A stretch of DNA of 61,416 nt, taken from contig OMIK01000100.1 of assembly GCA_900299075.1 (NCBI GenBank), forward strand, positions 1 to 61,416, given 5' to 3'. Below are positions 9,723-19,288 of the stretch, piece after piece; within the stretch, counting starts at the first letter, position 1; every line of letters begins with the position of its first letter. Origin of the DNA: Chlorobi bacterium Chlorobi_1. GTDB lineage: Bacteria; Bacteroidota; Chlorobiia; Chlorobiales; Chlorobiaceae. The position numbers were made by a program, and so were the translations under genes. The notes beneath the pieces are model-generated. The model worked only from the letters and a program-made list of their open reading frames with translations, did not search any database and had not been told where the DNA came from.

Positions 9723-11537
9723 TTACTTCTCCTCCTCTTCCGGCAGCTCGACCTTGAGGCAGAGCTCCTTGAGCTGCTGGACGCCGACTTCGGAGGGGGC
9801 GTTCATCATGAGGTCCTGGGCGGACTGGTTCATCGGGAAGGCGATGACTTCACGGATGTTCTGCTCGTCGCGCAGGATCATGACCAGGCGGTCGAGGCCG
9901 GGGGCGATGCCGCCGTGCGGCGGGGCGCCGAGCTTGAAGGCGTCGATCATGTGGCCGAAGCGGGCGTCGACCTCCTCCTTGGCGTAGCCGGCGATGCCGA
10001 AGGCCTTGTACATGACGTCGGGGCGGTGGTTCCTGATGGCGCCGCTGGAGAGCTCGATACCGTTGCAGACGATGTCGTACTGGTAGGCCAGGATATCGAG
10101 GGGCGACTGCGATTCCAGCGCCTCCATCTCGCCCTGGGGCATGGAGAAGGGGTTGTGCGAGAAGTCGATCTTCTCGGCCTCCTCGTTGTACTCGTACATC
10201 GGGAAATCGACGATCCAGCAGAACGAGAGCTCGTCACGGTCGAGCGCGAAGAGTTCGCCGAAGTAGGAGCGCATGCCGCCCATGATCTTGCAGGTCTTCT
10301 CCCACTTGCCGGCGCCGAAGAAGACGACGTCGCCCGTCTCGAGGCCGAGGGTCTCCTTCAGGGCGGCCATCTCGCCTTCGCCCATGAACTTGACGACCGG
10401 TCCCTTCGGCCCCTCCTCCCTGAACTGGATGTAGGCAAGGCCGGCGGAGCCGAGCTCCCTGGCGCGCTTCTCGGCCTTGTCGTAGAAGAGGCGGGACTCG
10501 TTGCCCATCCCCTTCAGCACCATCGCCTTGACGCAGGAGCCCTCTTTGGTGTTCGAGGCGAAGACCTTGAACGAGGAGTCGACGAAGAGCGGGGTCACGT
10601 CCCGGATCTCGAGCGGGATCCTGAGGTCGGGTTTGTCGGAGCCGAAACGGTTCATGACGTCGCGGTAGCTGATGCGCGGGAAGGGGAACTGCGCGATGCG
10701 CTTCCGGGACATCGTCTCGACGATGTGCTTGAACATCCCTTCGAGGATAGCGAAGAGGTCGTCCTGCTCGATGAAGGACATCTCGATATCGACCTGGTAG
10801 AACTCGCCGGGGCTGCGGTCGGCGCGGGCGTCCTCGTCGCGGAAGCAGGGGGCGATCTGGAAGTAGCGCGGGAAGCCGGCGACCATCAGCAGCTGCTTGA
10901 ACTGCTGCGGGGCCTGCGGCAGCGCGTAGAACTTGCCGGGGTGCAGGCGGCTCGGCACGAGGAAATCGCGGGCGCCTTCGGGCGAGCTCGAGGTGAGGAT
11001 CGGGGTCTGGATCTCGATGAAGTCACGCTCGGTGAGGAACTTGCGGACCTCGGCGGTCAGCTTGCTGCGGAAGACGATGTTCTCGTGGAGCTTTTCGCGG
11101 CGGAGGTCGATGAAGCGGTACTTCAGGCGGAGCTCCTCGGAGGTCGGCATGTCGTCGGCCACCGGGAACGGCAGCGTGTGGGCATTGCTCTCGACCTGAA
11201 GCGTGGCGCCGACCACCTCGATCTCGCCCGATGCGAGCCTCGGGTTGATGGTCTCGTCGGAGCGGCGCACCACGGTGCCCTCAACGCAGATGACCGACTC
11301 GGAGTGGAGCCCTTCGGCCTTGCCGAACAGCTCGACGTTCTCGGGCTGGATCACCAGCTGGCAGATGCCGGTATGGTCGCGAAGGTCGATGAAGATCAGG
11401 CCGCCATGGTCACGCTTGCGGTGGACCCAGCCTCCCAGCTTGACGTTCGTCCCCTCGAACCCGGGGTTCAGAAGGCCGCAATAATGGGTACGGAAACGGT
11501 TCTGAAGACTCTCTCCCGGTGTTGGCGCCTTACTCAT
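9723..11537 (-). CDS. aspS: Aspartyl-tRNA synthetase, bacterial type
   Basis: Charges tRNA-Asp with aspartate. The 604-residue length fits the bacterial form with the GAD insertion domain. The N-terminal OB-fold anticodon domain is recognisable ([20 protein letters not shown]). Class II motifs follow: [20 protein letters not shown], the [13 protein letters not shown] block, [10 protein letters not shown] in motif 2 and the C-terminal [12 protein letters not shown] motif 3. It is transcribed away from dnaX with its own terminator and converges on the radical SAM gene. The GQ-type tRNA specificity (discriminating or not) was not assessed. Confidence 0.97.
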   Translation of the reverse strand: MSKAPTPGESLQNRFRTHYCGLLNPGFEGTNVKLGGWVHRKRDHGGLIFIDLRDHTGICQLVIQPENVELFGKAEGLHSESVICVEGTVVRRSDETINPRLASGEIEVVGATLQVESNAHTLPFPVADDMPTSEELRLKYRFIDLRREKLHENIVFRSKLTAEVRKFLTERDFIEIQTPILTSSSPEGARDFLVPSRLHPGKFYALPQAPQQFKQLLMVAGFPRYFQIAPCFRDEDARADRSPGEFYQVDIEMSFIEQDDLFAILEGMFKHIVETMSRKRIAQFPFPRISYRDVMNRFGSDKPDLRIPLEIRDVTPLFVDSSFKVFASNTKEGSCVKAMVLKGMGNESRLFYDKAEKRARELGSAGLAYIQFREEGPKGPVVKFMGEGEMAALKETLGLETGDVVFFGAGKWEKTCKIMGGMRSYFGELFALDRDELSFCWIVDFPMYEYNEEAEKIDFSHNPFSMPQGEMEALESQSPLDILAYQYDIVCNGIELSSGAIRNHRPDVMYKAFGIAGYAKEEVDARFGHMIDAFKLGAPPHGGIAPGLDRLVMILRDEQNIREVIAFPMNQSAQDLMMNAPSEVGVQQLKELCLKVELPEEEEK

Positions 11538-11639
11538 ATGATCGATGATGATACCTGTGGTTGAATGCGAAATGGATAAACTTCAATATGCTGATTTTTC
11601 GCGACTTGTGAAACCGTCAAGGAGCCTTCACGGGGCGCC

Positions 11640-13538
11640 TTAATAGACTAGCTCGCCGCCGAACTCGCTGATGAGGTACCTGACCACCTCGTTCGATTCG
11701 GTCAGCTCCTGGAACATGGTGAAGACGGTCTTCTCCCTGGTGCAGGCGTCACGCTCGGCGTCGTACCGCACCTGCAGCTTCAGGGGCAGGCGGTAGAACT
11801 CCCCCATCTCCTGTTCTAGCAGTACCGAGTCGTGCAGCAGCTCCTCGAAGGAGAACTTCCGGCAGCAGCCGAGCATCACGACCCCCTGGTGGCTGCAGGA
11901 GAGCAGTTCGCAGGCGTGGAGGTGGGAGACGAGCACCTGCATCCCCTTCCGGGTGAGGTGTTCGAGGAAGCGGTGCCACTCGAGCCGGAGCTGGTCGAGC
12001 ACCGCCACCGGGGGTTGTCCGTCGGGCTCCTCCGGTGCCGCCGGAGCCTTGGCCGCCACAGGGAGCCTCGGTTCCGGGTTGTTGCCGAAGTTCGAGAATG
12101 CCTGCTTCCAGGAGCCGAGGTCGAACGCAGGGGGCGCGCCGTCGCCCTCCATGACCGCCTGCACGGAACCCGATGGCGCAGCCGGCCGCTGCTGTGGCGG
12201 CGGCGGTGGAGGTGGCGGCACCGGCGGCAGGTCGGCGGCCTGGAGCCTTGCGGGGGCATCCCCGCCTGTCGACCCAGCCGTCCCTTTAGTCCCTGCTGCC
12301 CCTTCTCCTTTTACCTCCTCCGCCCCCGCCTTCGGCTTCGGGGAAGTTTTGGCAACCGGTGCGGCTACAGGCTCAGAGGGCTTTTTTTTTTCGGCCGTCT
12401 GGGCGGGAACCGGGCCGGAGAGGTCGATCAGCTTGAGCAGGGCGAGCTCGAAACGGAACTGGTGCTCGGAGTAGAACTTCAGCTCGCGCTGGGTCTGCAG
12501 GAGCAGGTCGGTCATGGCCATGATCGCCTGCGGGTCGAAGCGGGAGGCGTCGCGCTGGTAGCGCTCCTTGACCGGTTCGGGACGCTCGATCAGCCGGCTC
12601 GAACGCAGGTTGTGGATGATGAGGAGGTTCCTGAAGTGCTCGATAAGCTTCTCGATGAAGTCCTGCTCGTCGTAGCCGTTGCGGTTCACCACCATGGCCA
12701 CCTCGAGCATCGCGGCGGCGTCGCCCGAAGCGATGGCGTCGGTCACCATGAAGAAGTGCTCGTCGTCGATGTAGCTGAGGAGCTCGGCGACCTTCTCGTA
12801 GCGGATCTCCCTGGCCCCTTCGGCATCGAGGGCGAAGGCGATCACCTGGTCGAGGATGCTCTGCGCGTCGCGCATCGACCCCTGGGCCTTGCGGGCGACG
12901 AGCTGCAGGGCGTCGGCATCGGCCGTGATCCCCTCGGCGTCGCAGATCGTCCGGAGCTGCCGCTGGATCTCGCCGATCGGGATGCGCTTGAAGTTGAAGC
13001 GCTGGCAGCGGGAGGCGATGGTCGCCGGGATCTTGTGCAGCTCGGTGGTCGCGAAGATGAAGATGGCGTGCGGCGGGGGCTCCTCGAGCGTCTTGAGGAA
13101 GGCGTTGAAGGCCGCCGTGGAGAGCATGTGCACCTCATCGATGATGTAGACGCGGTAGCGCCCCTTCTGCGGGCCGTAGCGCACATTCTCCCGGAGCAGT
13201 CGGATGTCGTCGACGCTGTTGTTGGAGGCCGCGTCGAACTCGGCGATGTTGAGGCTCGCCCCGGCGTCGAAGTCGCGGCAGCTCTCGCACTCGCCGCAGG
13301 GTTCGGTCACCTCCTTCAGGTAAGCCGGGTCGTCGATCATCCGCTGGCAGTTGACCGCCTTGGCGAACACCCTGGCGGCCGTGGTCTTGCCGACACCCCT
13401 GAGGCCGGAGAAGATGTAGCCGTGCCCTACCCTGCCCATCCTGAGCGAGTTCTGGATGGTGCCGGTGATATGCTCCTGGGCGGTGATGTCCGCGAATCGG
13501 GAGGGGCGGTACTTGCGTGCGATGACCTGGTAACTCAT
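11640..13538 (-). CDS. dnaX: DNA polymerase III subunits tau/gamma
   Basis: Clamp-loader ATPase of the replisome, 632 residues. The AAA+ domain has P-loop GLRGVGKT (45-52), a zinc site (C64, C81, C84, C87), Walker B in IIDEVHML, and the ASRCQRF sensor/SRC motif. Domain III ends near residue 380. A low-complexity linker with a proline run ([13 protein letters not shown]) and Gly repeats follows, then a divergent tau C-terminus. An A10 tract at codons 383-386 puts stops close by in both other frames, so slippage should give a gamma form of about 388 residues. The start overlaps the stop of the upstream YihY-type gene by four bases (ATGA), so translation is probably coupled. Confidence 0.96.
   Translation of the reverse strand: MSYQVIARKYRPSRFADITAQEHITGTIQNSLRMGRVGHGYIFSGLRGVGKTTAARVFAKAVNCQRMIDDPAYLKEVTEPCGECESCRDFDAGASLNIAEFDAASNNSVDDIRLLRENVRYGPQKGRYRVYIIDEVHMLSTAAFNAFLKTLEEPPPHAIFIFATTELHKIPATIASRCQRFNFKRIPIGEIQRQLRTICDAEGITADADALQLVARKAQGSMRDAQSILDQVIAFALDAEGAREIRYEKVAELLSYIDDEHFFMVTDAIASGDAAAMLEVAMVVNRNGYDEQDFIEKLIEHFRNLLIIHNLRSSRLIERPEPVKERYQRDASRFDPQAIMAMTDLLLQTQRELKFYSEHQFRFELALLKLIDLSGPVPAQTAEKKKPSEPVAAPVAKTSPKPKAGAEEVKGEGAAGTKGTAGSTGGDAPARLQAADLPPVPPPPPPPPQQRPAAPSGSVQAVMEGDGAPPAFDLGSWKQAFSNFGNNPEPRLPVAAKAPAAPEEPDGQPPVAVLDQLRLEWHRFLEHLTRKGMQVLVSHLHACELLSCSHQGVVMLGCCRKFSFEELLHDSVLLEQEMGEFYRLPLKLQVRYDAERDACTREKTVFTMFQELTESNEVVRYLISEFGGELVY
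12262..12316 (-). repeat. In-frame 9-nt repeats encoding the dnaX linker
   Basis: On the coding strand six 9-nt units with a central GGG-like triplet (for example GCA-GGG-ACT, AAA-GGG-ACG, GCT-GGG-TCG) encode x-Gly-x tripeptides: [18 protein letters not shown]. Period and core match the non-coding repeats at 9.5 and 15.5 kb. Confidence 0.65.
12373..12392 (-). other. A10 slippage site in dnaX with adjacent -1 stop
   Basis: The coding strand reads GAA AAA AAA AAG CCC TCT GAG. A one-base backward slip gives ...AAA GCC CTC TGA, stopping two codons after the tract (TGA at 12375-12373). The remaining frame meets TAG a few codons on. Runs of A at this point of dnaX make the gamma subunit by transcriptional slippage (Thermus) or ribosomal frameshifting (E. 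coli). The mechanism here is inferred. Confidence 0.8.
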
Positions 13539-14809
13539 GGAACCCTTGATGTTGAATCTTGCAGGAGCTCGATCAGCGGCACCTTGAGGCCGTTGCCGAG
13601 CGCCTCCCCGACCTCCTGCCTCACCTGTCCGAACCGCTCGCCCACCGGGGTCTCCACGGCGCCGGATTCGCAGCGCGCCATCTCCGGCGGCAGCTTCGTG
13701 TACAGGTCGTAGAGGGTGAACGAATGCAGGTCGGCGGTGACCGCGAGGCCGCCGTCGGCCGTCAGGTGGATGATGTCGTTCTGCGTCAGGAACTCGACGA
13801 TACGGCTCAATTTACTACGGTCGGGGATATTTTCCGCCGAGTAGAGCTTTTTCATGTCGATGCAGCGCCCGGAGGCCTGCGCGGCGTGGATATGGCCGAG
13901 CACGGCGAGCAGGTCGGCCAGCCCCTTGAGGGGGTCGAACTCGCGGCACGCATCGGCCGGGACGCTGAAGTAGCCGAGGGAGTAGACCAGCTCGGCGGCC
14001 GTCAGCACCACGACCCATTCGAGGTAGATCCAGAAGAAGAGCATGGGCACGACCGAGAGGGCGCCGTAGATCTGCTCGAAGGTCGCGAAGTTCGACACGT
14101 AGAAGGCGAACCAGCGCTTGGCCAGTTCGAAAAGCACCGCCGCGAGCAGGCCACCGGCCAGGGCGTGGTCGAAGCGCACCTTGCGGTTCGGCACGGTCAG
14201 GTAGAGCAGCGAAAAGGCGAGGATCGAGTTGATGAACGGGATCAGGGAGAGCAGGCGGGCCTTCAACTCGAGCAGCGGCCCCTGCGTGAAGACCTGGTAC
14301 CAGACGAAGGAGCTGGCCGCCAGGCTGGTGCCGATGAAGACCGGGCCGAGCGTCAGCACCGTCCAGTAGAGGGTGAAGCCCTGCATGAGCTTCCGGGGGG
14401 CATGCACCTCCCAGATGCCGTTGAGGGTATGGTCGATGGTCGAGATCAGGAAGAGGGCGATCACGAAGAGGAAGATGCCGCCGATGGTCGAGACGCTCGA
14501 CGCCTTGTCGATGAACTCCCAGAGGTAGGACTTGAGGAGCACCACCTGCGCCGGGGCGAAGTTCTGGAACAGGAAATCGCCGATGTACCGCTTGAAGTCG
14601 GCGAAAACGGGAAAGAGCTTGAGCGTGGAGAGGACAACGGCCAGCAGGGGCACCATCGACAGGAGGGTCTGGAATGCCAGGGAACCGGCGCTCAGCAGGA
14701 TCCTGTCCTGCACGAAGTGCTTCACCATGAACCTGAGGAGCGAGGCGATATCCATCGTGCCCCGCGCACGGGGATCGGAAGATCCTGGTCTCTGCGTCGT
14801 CTCGTTCAT
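13535..14809 (-). CDS. YihY/BrkB family inner-membrane protein
   Basis: A protein of about 424 residues. The first 300 residues show the YihY (formerly 'ribonuclease BN-like') fold: [23 protein letters not shown], a long run of hydrophobic helices, then [33 protein letters not shown] near residue 280, the conserved terminal block. A soluble C-terminal tail of about 110 residues resembles a winged-helix-type regulatory tail in related proteins. The function of the family is not established; it is not a ribonuclease. A GTG start 33 bases upstream is possible, but the ATG at 14809 is chosen. It overlaps the dnaX start by four bases. Confidence 0.8.
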   Translation of the reverse strand: MNETTQRPGSSDPRARGTMDIASLLRFMVKHFVQDRILLSAGSLAFQTLLSMVPLLAVVLSTLKLFPVFADFKRYIGDFLFQNFAPAQVVLLKSYLWEFIDKASSVSTIGGIFLFVIALFLISTIDHTLNGIWEVHAPRKLMQGFTLYWTVLTLGPVFIGTSLAASSFVWYQVFTQGPLLELKARLLSLIPFINSILAFSLLYLTVPNRKVRFDHALAGGLLAAVLFELAKRWFAFYVSNFATFEQIYGALSVVPMLFFWIYLEWVVVLTAAELVYSLGYFSVPADACREFDPLKGLADLLAVLGHIHAAQASGRCIDMKKLYSAENIPDRSKLSRIVEFLTQNDIIHLTADGGLAVTADLHSFTLYDLYTKLPPEMARCESGAVETPVGERFGQVRQEVGEALGNGLKVPLIELLQDSTSRVP

Positions 14810-15035
14810 GAATCGTTTGCTTCGGCTGGCTTGATCCTCCACGGCACGGGTGCCGCTGGCGGCTCGTTCAAGGTAGGCAACCTTCCCCAGAATAACAAAG
14901 CCGCAGGAACCGGCGCCCGGCTCCCCTCCTGCAGGTGGGCGGCGTTTTCAGCATGAATGACTATATTGGTCCTGAATGGCCTGCATCCAGGCGTCACTCC
15001 GCCCTGCCCCAGGACGACAAACAGCTAAACCGGCC

Positions 15036-15482
15036 ATGCCACACACGAGCACGAAGGAAGGAATCGAGCGGTTCATCGACCGCTGCCGGAAGACGGGACT
15101 GAAGGTGACCCCCCAGAGGATCGCGATCTACCAGGTACTCATGGCCTCGAGGAAGCACCCCTCCGCCGATACCGTGTACCGCGAGATGGTCGCGACCCAT
15201 CCCACCATCTCCTTCGACACCGTGAACCGGACCCTCCTTACCTTCGCCGAAATCGGGGTGATCACGACGGTCGAGTCCTACTCCGGTGCGCGGCGTTTCG
15301 ATACGGACACCTCGCCCCACCACCATGTCCACTGCGTGAAATGCAACCGGATCAGCGACTTCACCGAACCGAGGCTCGACGAGGTCGAGCTGCCCGAATG
15401 GATCACCGGGGAGTTCGAGGTGATCGGGCAGCGGATGGTGGTCAGCGCCATCTGCCCTGCGTGCGTGACGGGGAGGGAGTGA
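15036..15482 (+). CDS. Fur/PerR-family metal-dependent repressor
   Basis: A 148-residue Fur-superfamily protein. A winged helix lies at about residues 10-85 (GLKVTPQRIAIYQVL, HPSADTVYREM, ISFDTVNRTLLTFAEIGVI). The dimerisation half has the His-rich metal loop HHHVHC, a CVKC zinc motif and a second CPAC motif near the C-terminus. The TVNRTL helix and Asp/His pattern are closest to PerR-type peroxide sensors, but Fur or Zur activity cannot be excluded. It stands alone, converges with bchU, and no clear PerR box was seen upstream. The ATG at 15036 is preferred over 14976, which adds a non-conserved 20 residues. Confidence 0.85.
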   Translation: MPHTSTKEGIERFIDRCRKTGLKVTPQRIAIYQVLMASRKHPSADTVYREMVATHPTISFDTVNRTLLTFAEIGVITTVESYSGARRFDTDTSPHHHVHCVKCNRISDFTEPRLDEVELPEWITGEFEVIGQRMVVSAICPACVTGRE

Positions 15483-15512
15483 CGGCGTGACACGGAAAAC
15501 AAGTCTGGAGAA

Positions 15513-15613
15513 ATGGGGCTTATGGGACCTATAGGACTTATAGGGCTTATAAACTCATTAAGATCTCTTGACCATATTTGCCCTATTCGCCCCATACGTC
15601 CTATTTGCCCTAC
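15513..15613. repeat. Two inverted arrays of 9-nt repeats between the fur-like gene and bchU
   Basis: The left array (15513-15553) has exact 9-nt spacing: ATGGGGCTT, ATGGGACCT, ATAGGACTT, ATAGGGCTT, then ATAAAC. The right array (15571-15613) is the same kind of unit on the other strand (ATAGGACGT, ATGGGGCGA, ATAGGGCAA). The two face each other about 17 nt apart, so they could form a long imperfect hairpin. The consensus is about ATRGGRCNN. Confidence 0.8.
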
Positions 15614-15630
15614 GCTTCTCTTCCAAAACA

Positions 15631-15658
15631 AAAAAGCCCGCTTTCCGCGGGCTTTTTT
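15631..15658. terminator. Bidirectional terminator between the fur-like gene and bchU
   Basis: A perfect 11-bp stem AAAAAGCCCGC/GCGGGCTTTTT with a five-base loop and T runs on both strands. It serves both convergent genes, 17 bases from the bchU stop. Confidence 0.92.
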
Positions 15659-15674
15659 GTTGGGCTATTCACGC

Positions 15675-16694
15675 TCATGCAGGCTTCTCGGCCTCGCAGA
15701 AGAGGTGGCCGTACTTCCTGACGATGCGGACGTTGCCGAAACCGATCGACTCGAGGATACCCTGGTAGGCATTCTGCTCCTTGAAGCCAAGCACGGAGAA
15801 GGGCATGCCGGCGCCGAGGATATAGTGGCTCAGGTAGTCGTAGTTCGGGCTCTGCTTGTCGTCGATGATCATGTCGAGGATGATCACCTTGCCTCCTGCC
15901 GGGAGCGCGTCCCAGGCCTTGCGGCACATCATCTCGGTAAGCTGCGCATTGGCGGAGTAGAGGATGCGGCAGAACATGACGGCATCGGCCTGCGGATAGG
16001 CGTCGCGGTAGATGTCGACCGGGGCACCCTGCAGGCGGTCGGAGAGTCCTTTGCTGGCAGCGTTCTCGTTGACGAGTTCGACGGCGCCCGGCAGGTTGAG
16101 AATGGTGGACCGAAGCCGGGCATACTTCTTCAGGATCGCGGCGGAGATGTCGCCGATGCCGCCGCCGACGTCGACGAGGCTCTTCGCGTTATCGAAATTG
16201 GCCTCTTCGAGCAGGAGCTTGATGGCAAAATAGGCGTTGCTGCGATGGATCTCCTCGAAGTACCAGTTGTCCTCCCTGCTGACCGGCGGATAGGGGACCT
16301 CGCCCTTGAAATTGAGCTTTCCCCTGACGGCGTCGGCCATGTTGAGGTAGAAGTTCTCGGCGAGATGGGTCATCGCCTTGACCACGGGAACCATGTAGAG
16401 GTTCTCGTTCTCGGGGTTCCGGATGAACATGTTCCTGGCGAAATCGGTAAGGCCCCACTTGCCCTCTTCATTGGTGGTCATGCCGATCTGGCGGAGCGAT
16501 TCGAGGAGCATGACGAGGCGGGGCGGTACGGCGCCAACGGAGCCGGCGACCTCCTCCAGGCTCTTCGGCTCGTCGGCAAGCTGGTTGAACAGGTCAAGCT
16601 CAAGGGCAGCCTTCAGTGAACCGAGTTCGACCACACCCTGGAAAATGATCTGGTTGGCCCTGTGGCTCTGCTGCAGTAACTCGTTGGAATTCAT
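15675..16694 (-). CDS. bchU: Bacteriochlorophyllide d C-20 methyltransferase
   Basis: Adds the C-20 methyl group with AdoMet, turning the BChl d-type ring into BChl c (or the BChl e precursor) for chlorosomes. The 339-residue sequence matches C. tepidum BchU along its length: an N-terminal dimerisation domain, REDNWYFEEIHRSNA, the AdoMet-binding SLVDVGGGIGDIS, LNLPGAVELVNENA, FCRILYSAN and the conserved DYLSHYILGAGMPFSVLGFKEQ. No frameshift is present, so the strain should be able to make C-20-methylated pigment. The ATG at 16694 is used; a longer frame upstream has no homology. It lies 32 bases after the ArsA-like gene and is probably co-transcribed. Confidence 0.96.
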   Translation of the reverse strand: MNSNELLQQSHRANQIIFQGVVELGSLKAALELDLFNQLADEPKSLEEVAGSVGAVPPRLVMLLESLRQIGMTTNEEGKWGLTDFARNMFIRNPENENLYMVPVVKAMTHLAENFYLNMADAVRGKLNFKGEVPYPPVSREDNWYFEEIHRSNAYFAIKLLLEEANFDNAKSLVDVGGGIGDISAAILKKYARLRSTILNLPGAVELVNENAASKGLSDRLQGAPVDIYRDAYPQADAVMFCRILYSANAQLTEMMCRKAWDALPAGGKVIILDMIIDDKQSPNYDYLSHYILGAGMPFSVLGFKEQNAYQGILESIGFGNVRIVRKYGHLFCEAEKPA

Positions 16695-16726
16695 GAGGTT
16701 GAATGCGCTTTGGTTAAAGGAAGAAA

Positions 16727-17950
16727 TCAGTCGAATGTCCGTTCGAAACGCTCTTCGCACTGGTGCTCCTTGCGGCTGTTCAGGTCGAACGGGATGTGCA
16801 GCCACTTGTCCTGGTAGTAGGCGTCGCCGGGCTCGAGGCCGGTGAGGCTGATCGGGAGCGTGATGATCTTGCGCTGGTTGCCCATGTGCACGAACAGCTC
16901 GTCACCGGTCACCCAGACGTCGATGTCAGCCGGATTGGCAAACATGAGCTTCAGCTGGACCTCGTACAGGTCGTTCTTCCTGACGAACCTGATCGGGGGG
17001 TCGTCGTACATCATGTCTGCCGGATCGGTATCGCCGTAGATGTCGCGGGCGAAACGGTCGAGCGCCTTGAGGCCGACGACCTCCTGGTCGTACATCTTCA
17101 GCTTCATGACCGGCAGCGGGGAGAAGCCCGCCTCGATCTGGCCGAGGTACTTCTGCTGGATCCCCTTCCACTTCTCGAGGTAGCCGCTCTGCTCGTTGAT
17201 GTCGAGCAGGCGGTTGACCAGCACCATATCCACCTTGAAACCGTAGAGGTTCAGGTAGGTCAGGGCGCGCATGGTCTCCTTGATGGACATCTTCTCGGCG
17301 TTCATGACCAGCCTGACGGTGGACTTGAGGTTGTCGGTCAGGATCTCGCGGATCCCTTCGAGCTCCTCGAAAACGTTGTCCACCGAATCGATGGCCGCTT
17401 CCGGAGGCACGTACTGGGCGATCTTGTCCGACATCCTGGAGAGCGGCTTGCTGAGCGGGCGGACGATATACTTGGTGACGTTCTTGACCGCCTTGATGCC
17501 CCACGAGAGGGTATCGGGCAGGGAGAGCAGGCGGAGGGTCTCGCCGGTCGGCGCGGTGTCGAGCACGAGGACGTCGTACATGCCGGAGTTCTTGTAGCGC
17601 TTGATCCTGAGCAGGGAAAAGAGCTCCTCCATACCGGGAAGGATCGTCATCTCGTCGGTCATGACGCCGGATGCCCCCTGGGCCATGAAGATCCTGGCAT
17701 AGAACTTTTGCACCTCGTGCCAGTTCTCCTTCAGGTCGACATAGGGGTTGACCTCGATGGCGTGCAGGTTCTCCCTCACCTTCGTGGGTTCGGCGCCGAG
17801 CGGGATGTTGAACGAGTCGGAAAGGCTGTGGGCGGGGTCGGTCGAGAGAATCAGGGTGCGGTAGCCAAGCTGCGAAAGCCTGACGGCCGTCGCGGCTGAT
17901 ACACTGGTCTTGCCGACGCCACCTTTGCCCGTAAATGTTAGAATTCGCAC
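16727..17950 (-). CDS. ArsA/GET3-family ATPase
   Basis: A 407-residue single-domain ArsA-type P-loop ATPase. It starts with the deviant Walker A FTGKGGVGKTS (residues 5-15), then STDPAHSLSDSF, VLDTAPTGETLRLLSLP (switch II) and VVNRLLDINEQSGYLEKWK. The C-terminal part carries a small beta domain (VWVTGDELFVHMGNQ) seen in the photosynthetic-bacterial branch. True arsenite pumps use a duplicated ArsA with ArsB and ArsD/R; none are present, so an arsenic role is doubtful. Linkage to bchU suggests chlorosome or membrane-protein handling, which is inference. The start codon is 18 bases from a gene-free 393-base divergent region. Confidence 0.85.
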   Translation of the reverse strand: MRILTFTGKGGVGKTSVSAATAVRLSQLGYRTLILSTDPAHSLSDSFNIPLGAEPTKVRENLHAIEVNPYVDLKENWHEVQKFYARIFMAQGASGVMTDEMTILPGMEELFSLLRIKRYKNSGMYDVLVLDTAPTGETLRLLSLPDTLSWGIKAVKNVTKYIVRPLSKPLSRMSDKIAQYVPPEAAIDSVDNVFEELEGIREILTDNLKSTVRLVMNAEKMSIKETMRALTYLNLYGFKVDMVLVNRLLDINEQSGYLEKWKGIQQKYLGQIEAGFSPLPVMKLKMYDQEVVGLKALDRFARDIYGDTDPADMMYDDPPIRFVRKNDLYEVQLKLMFANPADIDVWVTGDELFVHMGNQRKIITLPISLTGLEPGDAYYQDKWLHIPFDLNSRKEHQCEERFERTFD

Positions 17951-18343
17951 GCTGCTACCGGATTTGACAAAATTTGAAATAGGTGCTGCTCATCCATCCT
18001 TCATGCTCTTCCGTCGGGGGCGGATCTCTTCGGGGGAACCAAAAAGCGCCGCTTCGCCACCGGCGAGGCCTTGTAGCCTGGAGAAAGCTGAGGGGAACCG
18101 GAATAAGCAGGTTCCAATATATCATACCGTCAAAAAAGAACAAAGGGACTATCTGATCCGAGGTGCGAATCCCCCCGAGAGCCCGGAATTCCCTTCATGA
18201 TCGAGGCAAAAGGTGGCTGATGGGGCGATTCGTTGCCGGATGACGAAATTCAGCGCCATATTCCCTATATTCAAACCTATGGCTGGAGAGACAACCACTC
18301 CGTCACTTCCCTTCCGGCCCGGCAAGCCACCAACGCAACCACC
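17951..18343. other. 393-base divergent intergenic region
   Basis: Separates the arsA-like/bchU operon (minus) from the Moco operon (plus) and must hold promoters for both. It contains a hairpin GGAACC...GGTTCC near 18095-18115 and several short GC-rich inverted repeats. No convincing ORF was found, and I could not recognise a Moco-type or cobalamin riboswitch. Confidence 0.5.
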
Positions 18344-19288
18344 ATGGAATTCACGCACCTTGATGCCGGCGGCATGATCCGCATGGTCGACGTATCGTCA
18401 AAACCGCCCACACGCCGGGAAGCGGCCGCTTCCGGCTGGATAACCATGAACCCGGAGACGATCCGCCTGCTCGCCGAGGCGGCGATCCCCAAGGGCAACG
18501 TGCTGGCCGCGGCCAAGATCGCCGGGATCCAGGCTGCCAAGCAAGCATCGTCGCTCATTCCGATGTGCCATCAGCTGAACCTCTCTTGGGTCGACATCTC
18601 GTTCAAGGTCGGCACGGAGCGGATCGGCATCACGGCGACCGTCAGGACCAGGGAGTCGACCGGCGTCGAGATGGAGGCGCTGACCGCCGTTTCGGTGGCC
18701 GCGCTGACCATCTACGACATGTGCAAGGCGGTAGACAAGGAGATGGAGATCGGCGGCATCAGGTTGGAGATGAAAAGCGGAGGAAAACAGCACGCAGGCG
18801 ACGGCTACCGTCCGAAATGCTCGGTACTGGTCATGTCCGACACGATCTCTTCCTGCAAGGGCACTGACCGCTCCGGCGCACTCCTGAAAGAGGGGCTCGA
18901 AGCTGCCGGCTGCAGCGTGGGGGAGGTGACGGTCGTCCCCGATGACCCAGGACGGATCAGCACGACGATCGATGCACTGATCGGTGCGGACACGGAACTG
19001 ATCGTCACGTCGGGCGGGACCGGACTCGGACCGAGGGACATCACCATCGAAACGCTGCTGCCGCGCTTCACCAGGCGCCTCAACGGCGTCGAACAGGCCC
19101 TTTTCCAATGGGGACAGGGCAAGGTGAGGAGCGCGATGCTCTCCCGGCTCGCAGCCGGCATGATCGGCGACACCATGGTGATCTGCCTGCCGGGTAGCTC
19201 CGGCGCGGCAACCGATGCACTCGAAGTGCTGGTGCCGGGCATTTTCCATGCGTTCGCGATGATCAGGGGGGAGGGACACGGCGCATGA
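18344..19288 (+). CDS. Fused MoaC-MoaB: cyclic pyranopterin monophosphate synthase and Mog/MoaB domain
   Basis: A 314-residue fusion. Residues 1 to about 160 are MoaC (MVDVSSKPPTRREA, IPMCHQLNLSWVDI, GVEMEALTAVSVAALTIYDM then CKAVDKEM with the catalytic Lys/Asp region), which forms cyclic pyranopterin monophosphate after MoaA. Residues about 165-314 are a MoaB/Mog domain (VLVMSDTISSCKGTDRSG, VTSGGTGLGPRDITIE, LPGSSGAATDAL) that adenylylates molybdopterin. The ATG at 18344 gives the proper MoaC N-terminus. It is the first gene of the Moco operon and its stop overlaps the moeA start (ATGA). Confidence 0.93.
   Translation: MEFTHLDAGGMIRMVDVSSKPPTRREAAASGWITMNPETIRLLAEAAIPKGNVLAAAKIAGIQAAKQASSLIPMCHQLNLSWVDISFKVGTERIGITATVRTRESTGVEMEALTAVSVAALTIYDMCKAVDKEMEIGGIRLEMKSGGKQHAGDGYRPKCSVLVMSDTISSCKGTDRSGALLKEGLEAAGCSVGEVTVVPDDPGRISTTIDALIGADTELIVTSGGTGLGPRDITIETLLPRFTRRLNGVEQALFQWGQGKVRSAMLSRLAAGMIGDTMVICLPGSSGAATDALEVLVPGIFHAFAMIRGEGHGA

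Noticed and set aside
9915-11564. 549-residue plus-strand ORF opposite aspS
   Set aside because: Same reason: aspS motifs are on the minus strand, and the antisense product is Val/Glu/Leu-rich nonsense.
11832-13712. 626-residue plus-strand ORF opposite dnaX
   Set aside because: A GC shadow; all dnaX motifs are on the minus strand.
15513-15613. CRISPR array
   Set aside because: The units are 9 nt with no spacers, and there are no cas genes in the window.
16727-17950. Arsenite efflux ATPase
   Set aside because: It is a single ArsA domain with no arsB, arsC, arsD or arsR nearby. The family name is kept but not the function.
17951-18343. Moco or cobalamin riboswitch before the moaCB fusion or the arsA-like/bchU operon
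   Set aside because: I looked for the conserved B12 box and for a Moco-type stem pattern and saw neither. A covariance-model search would decide.
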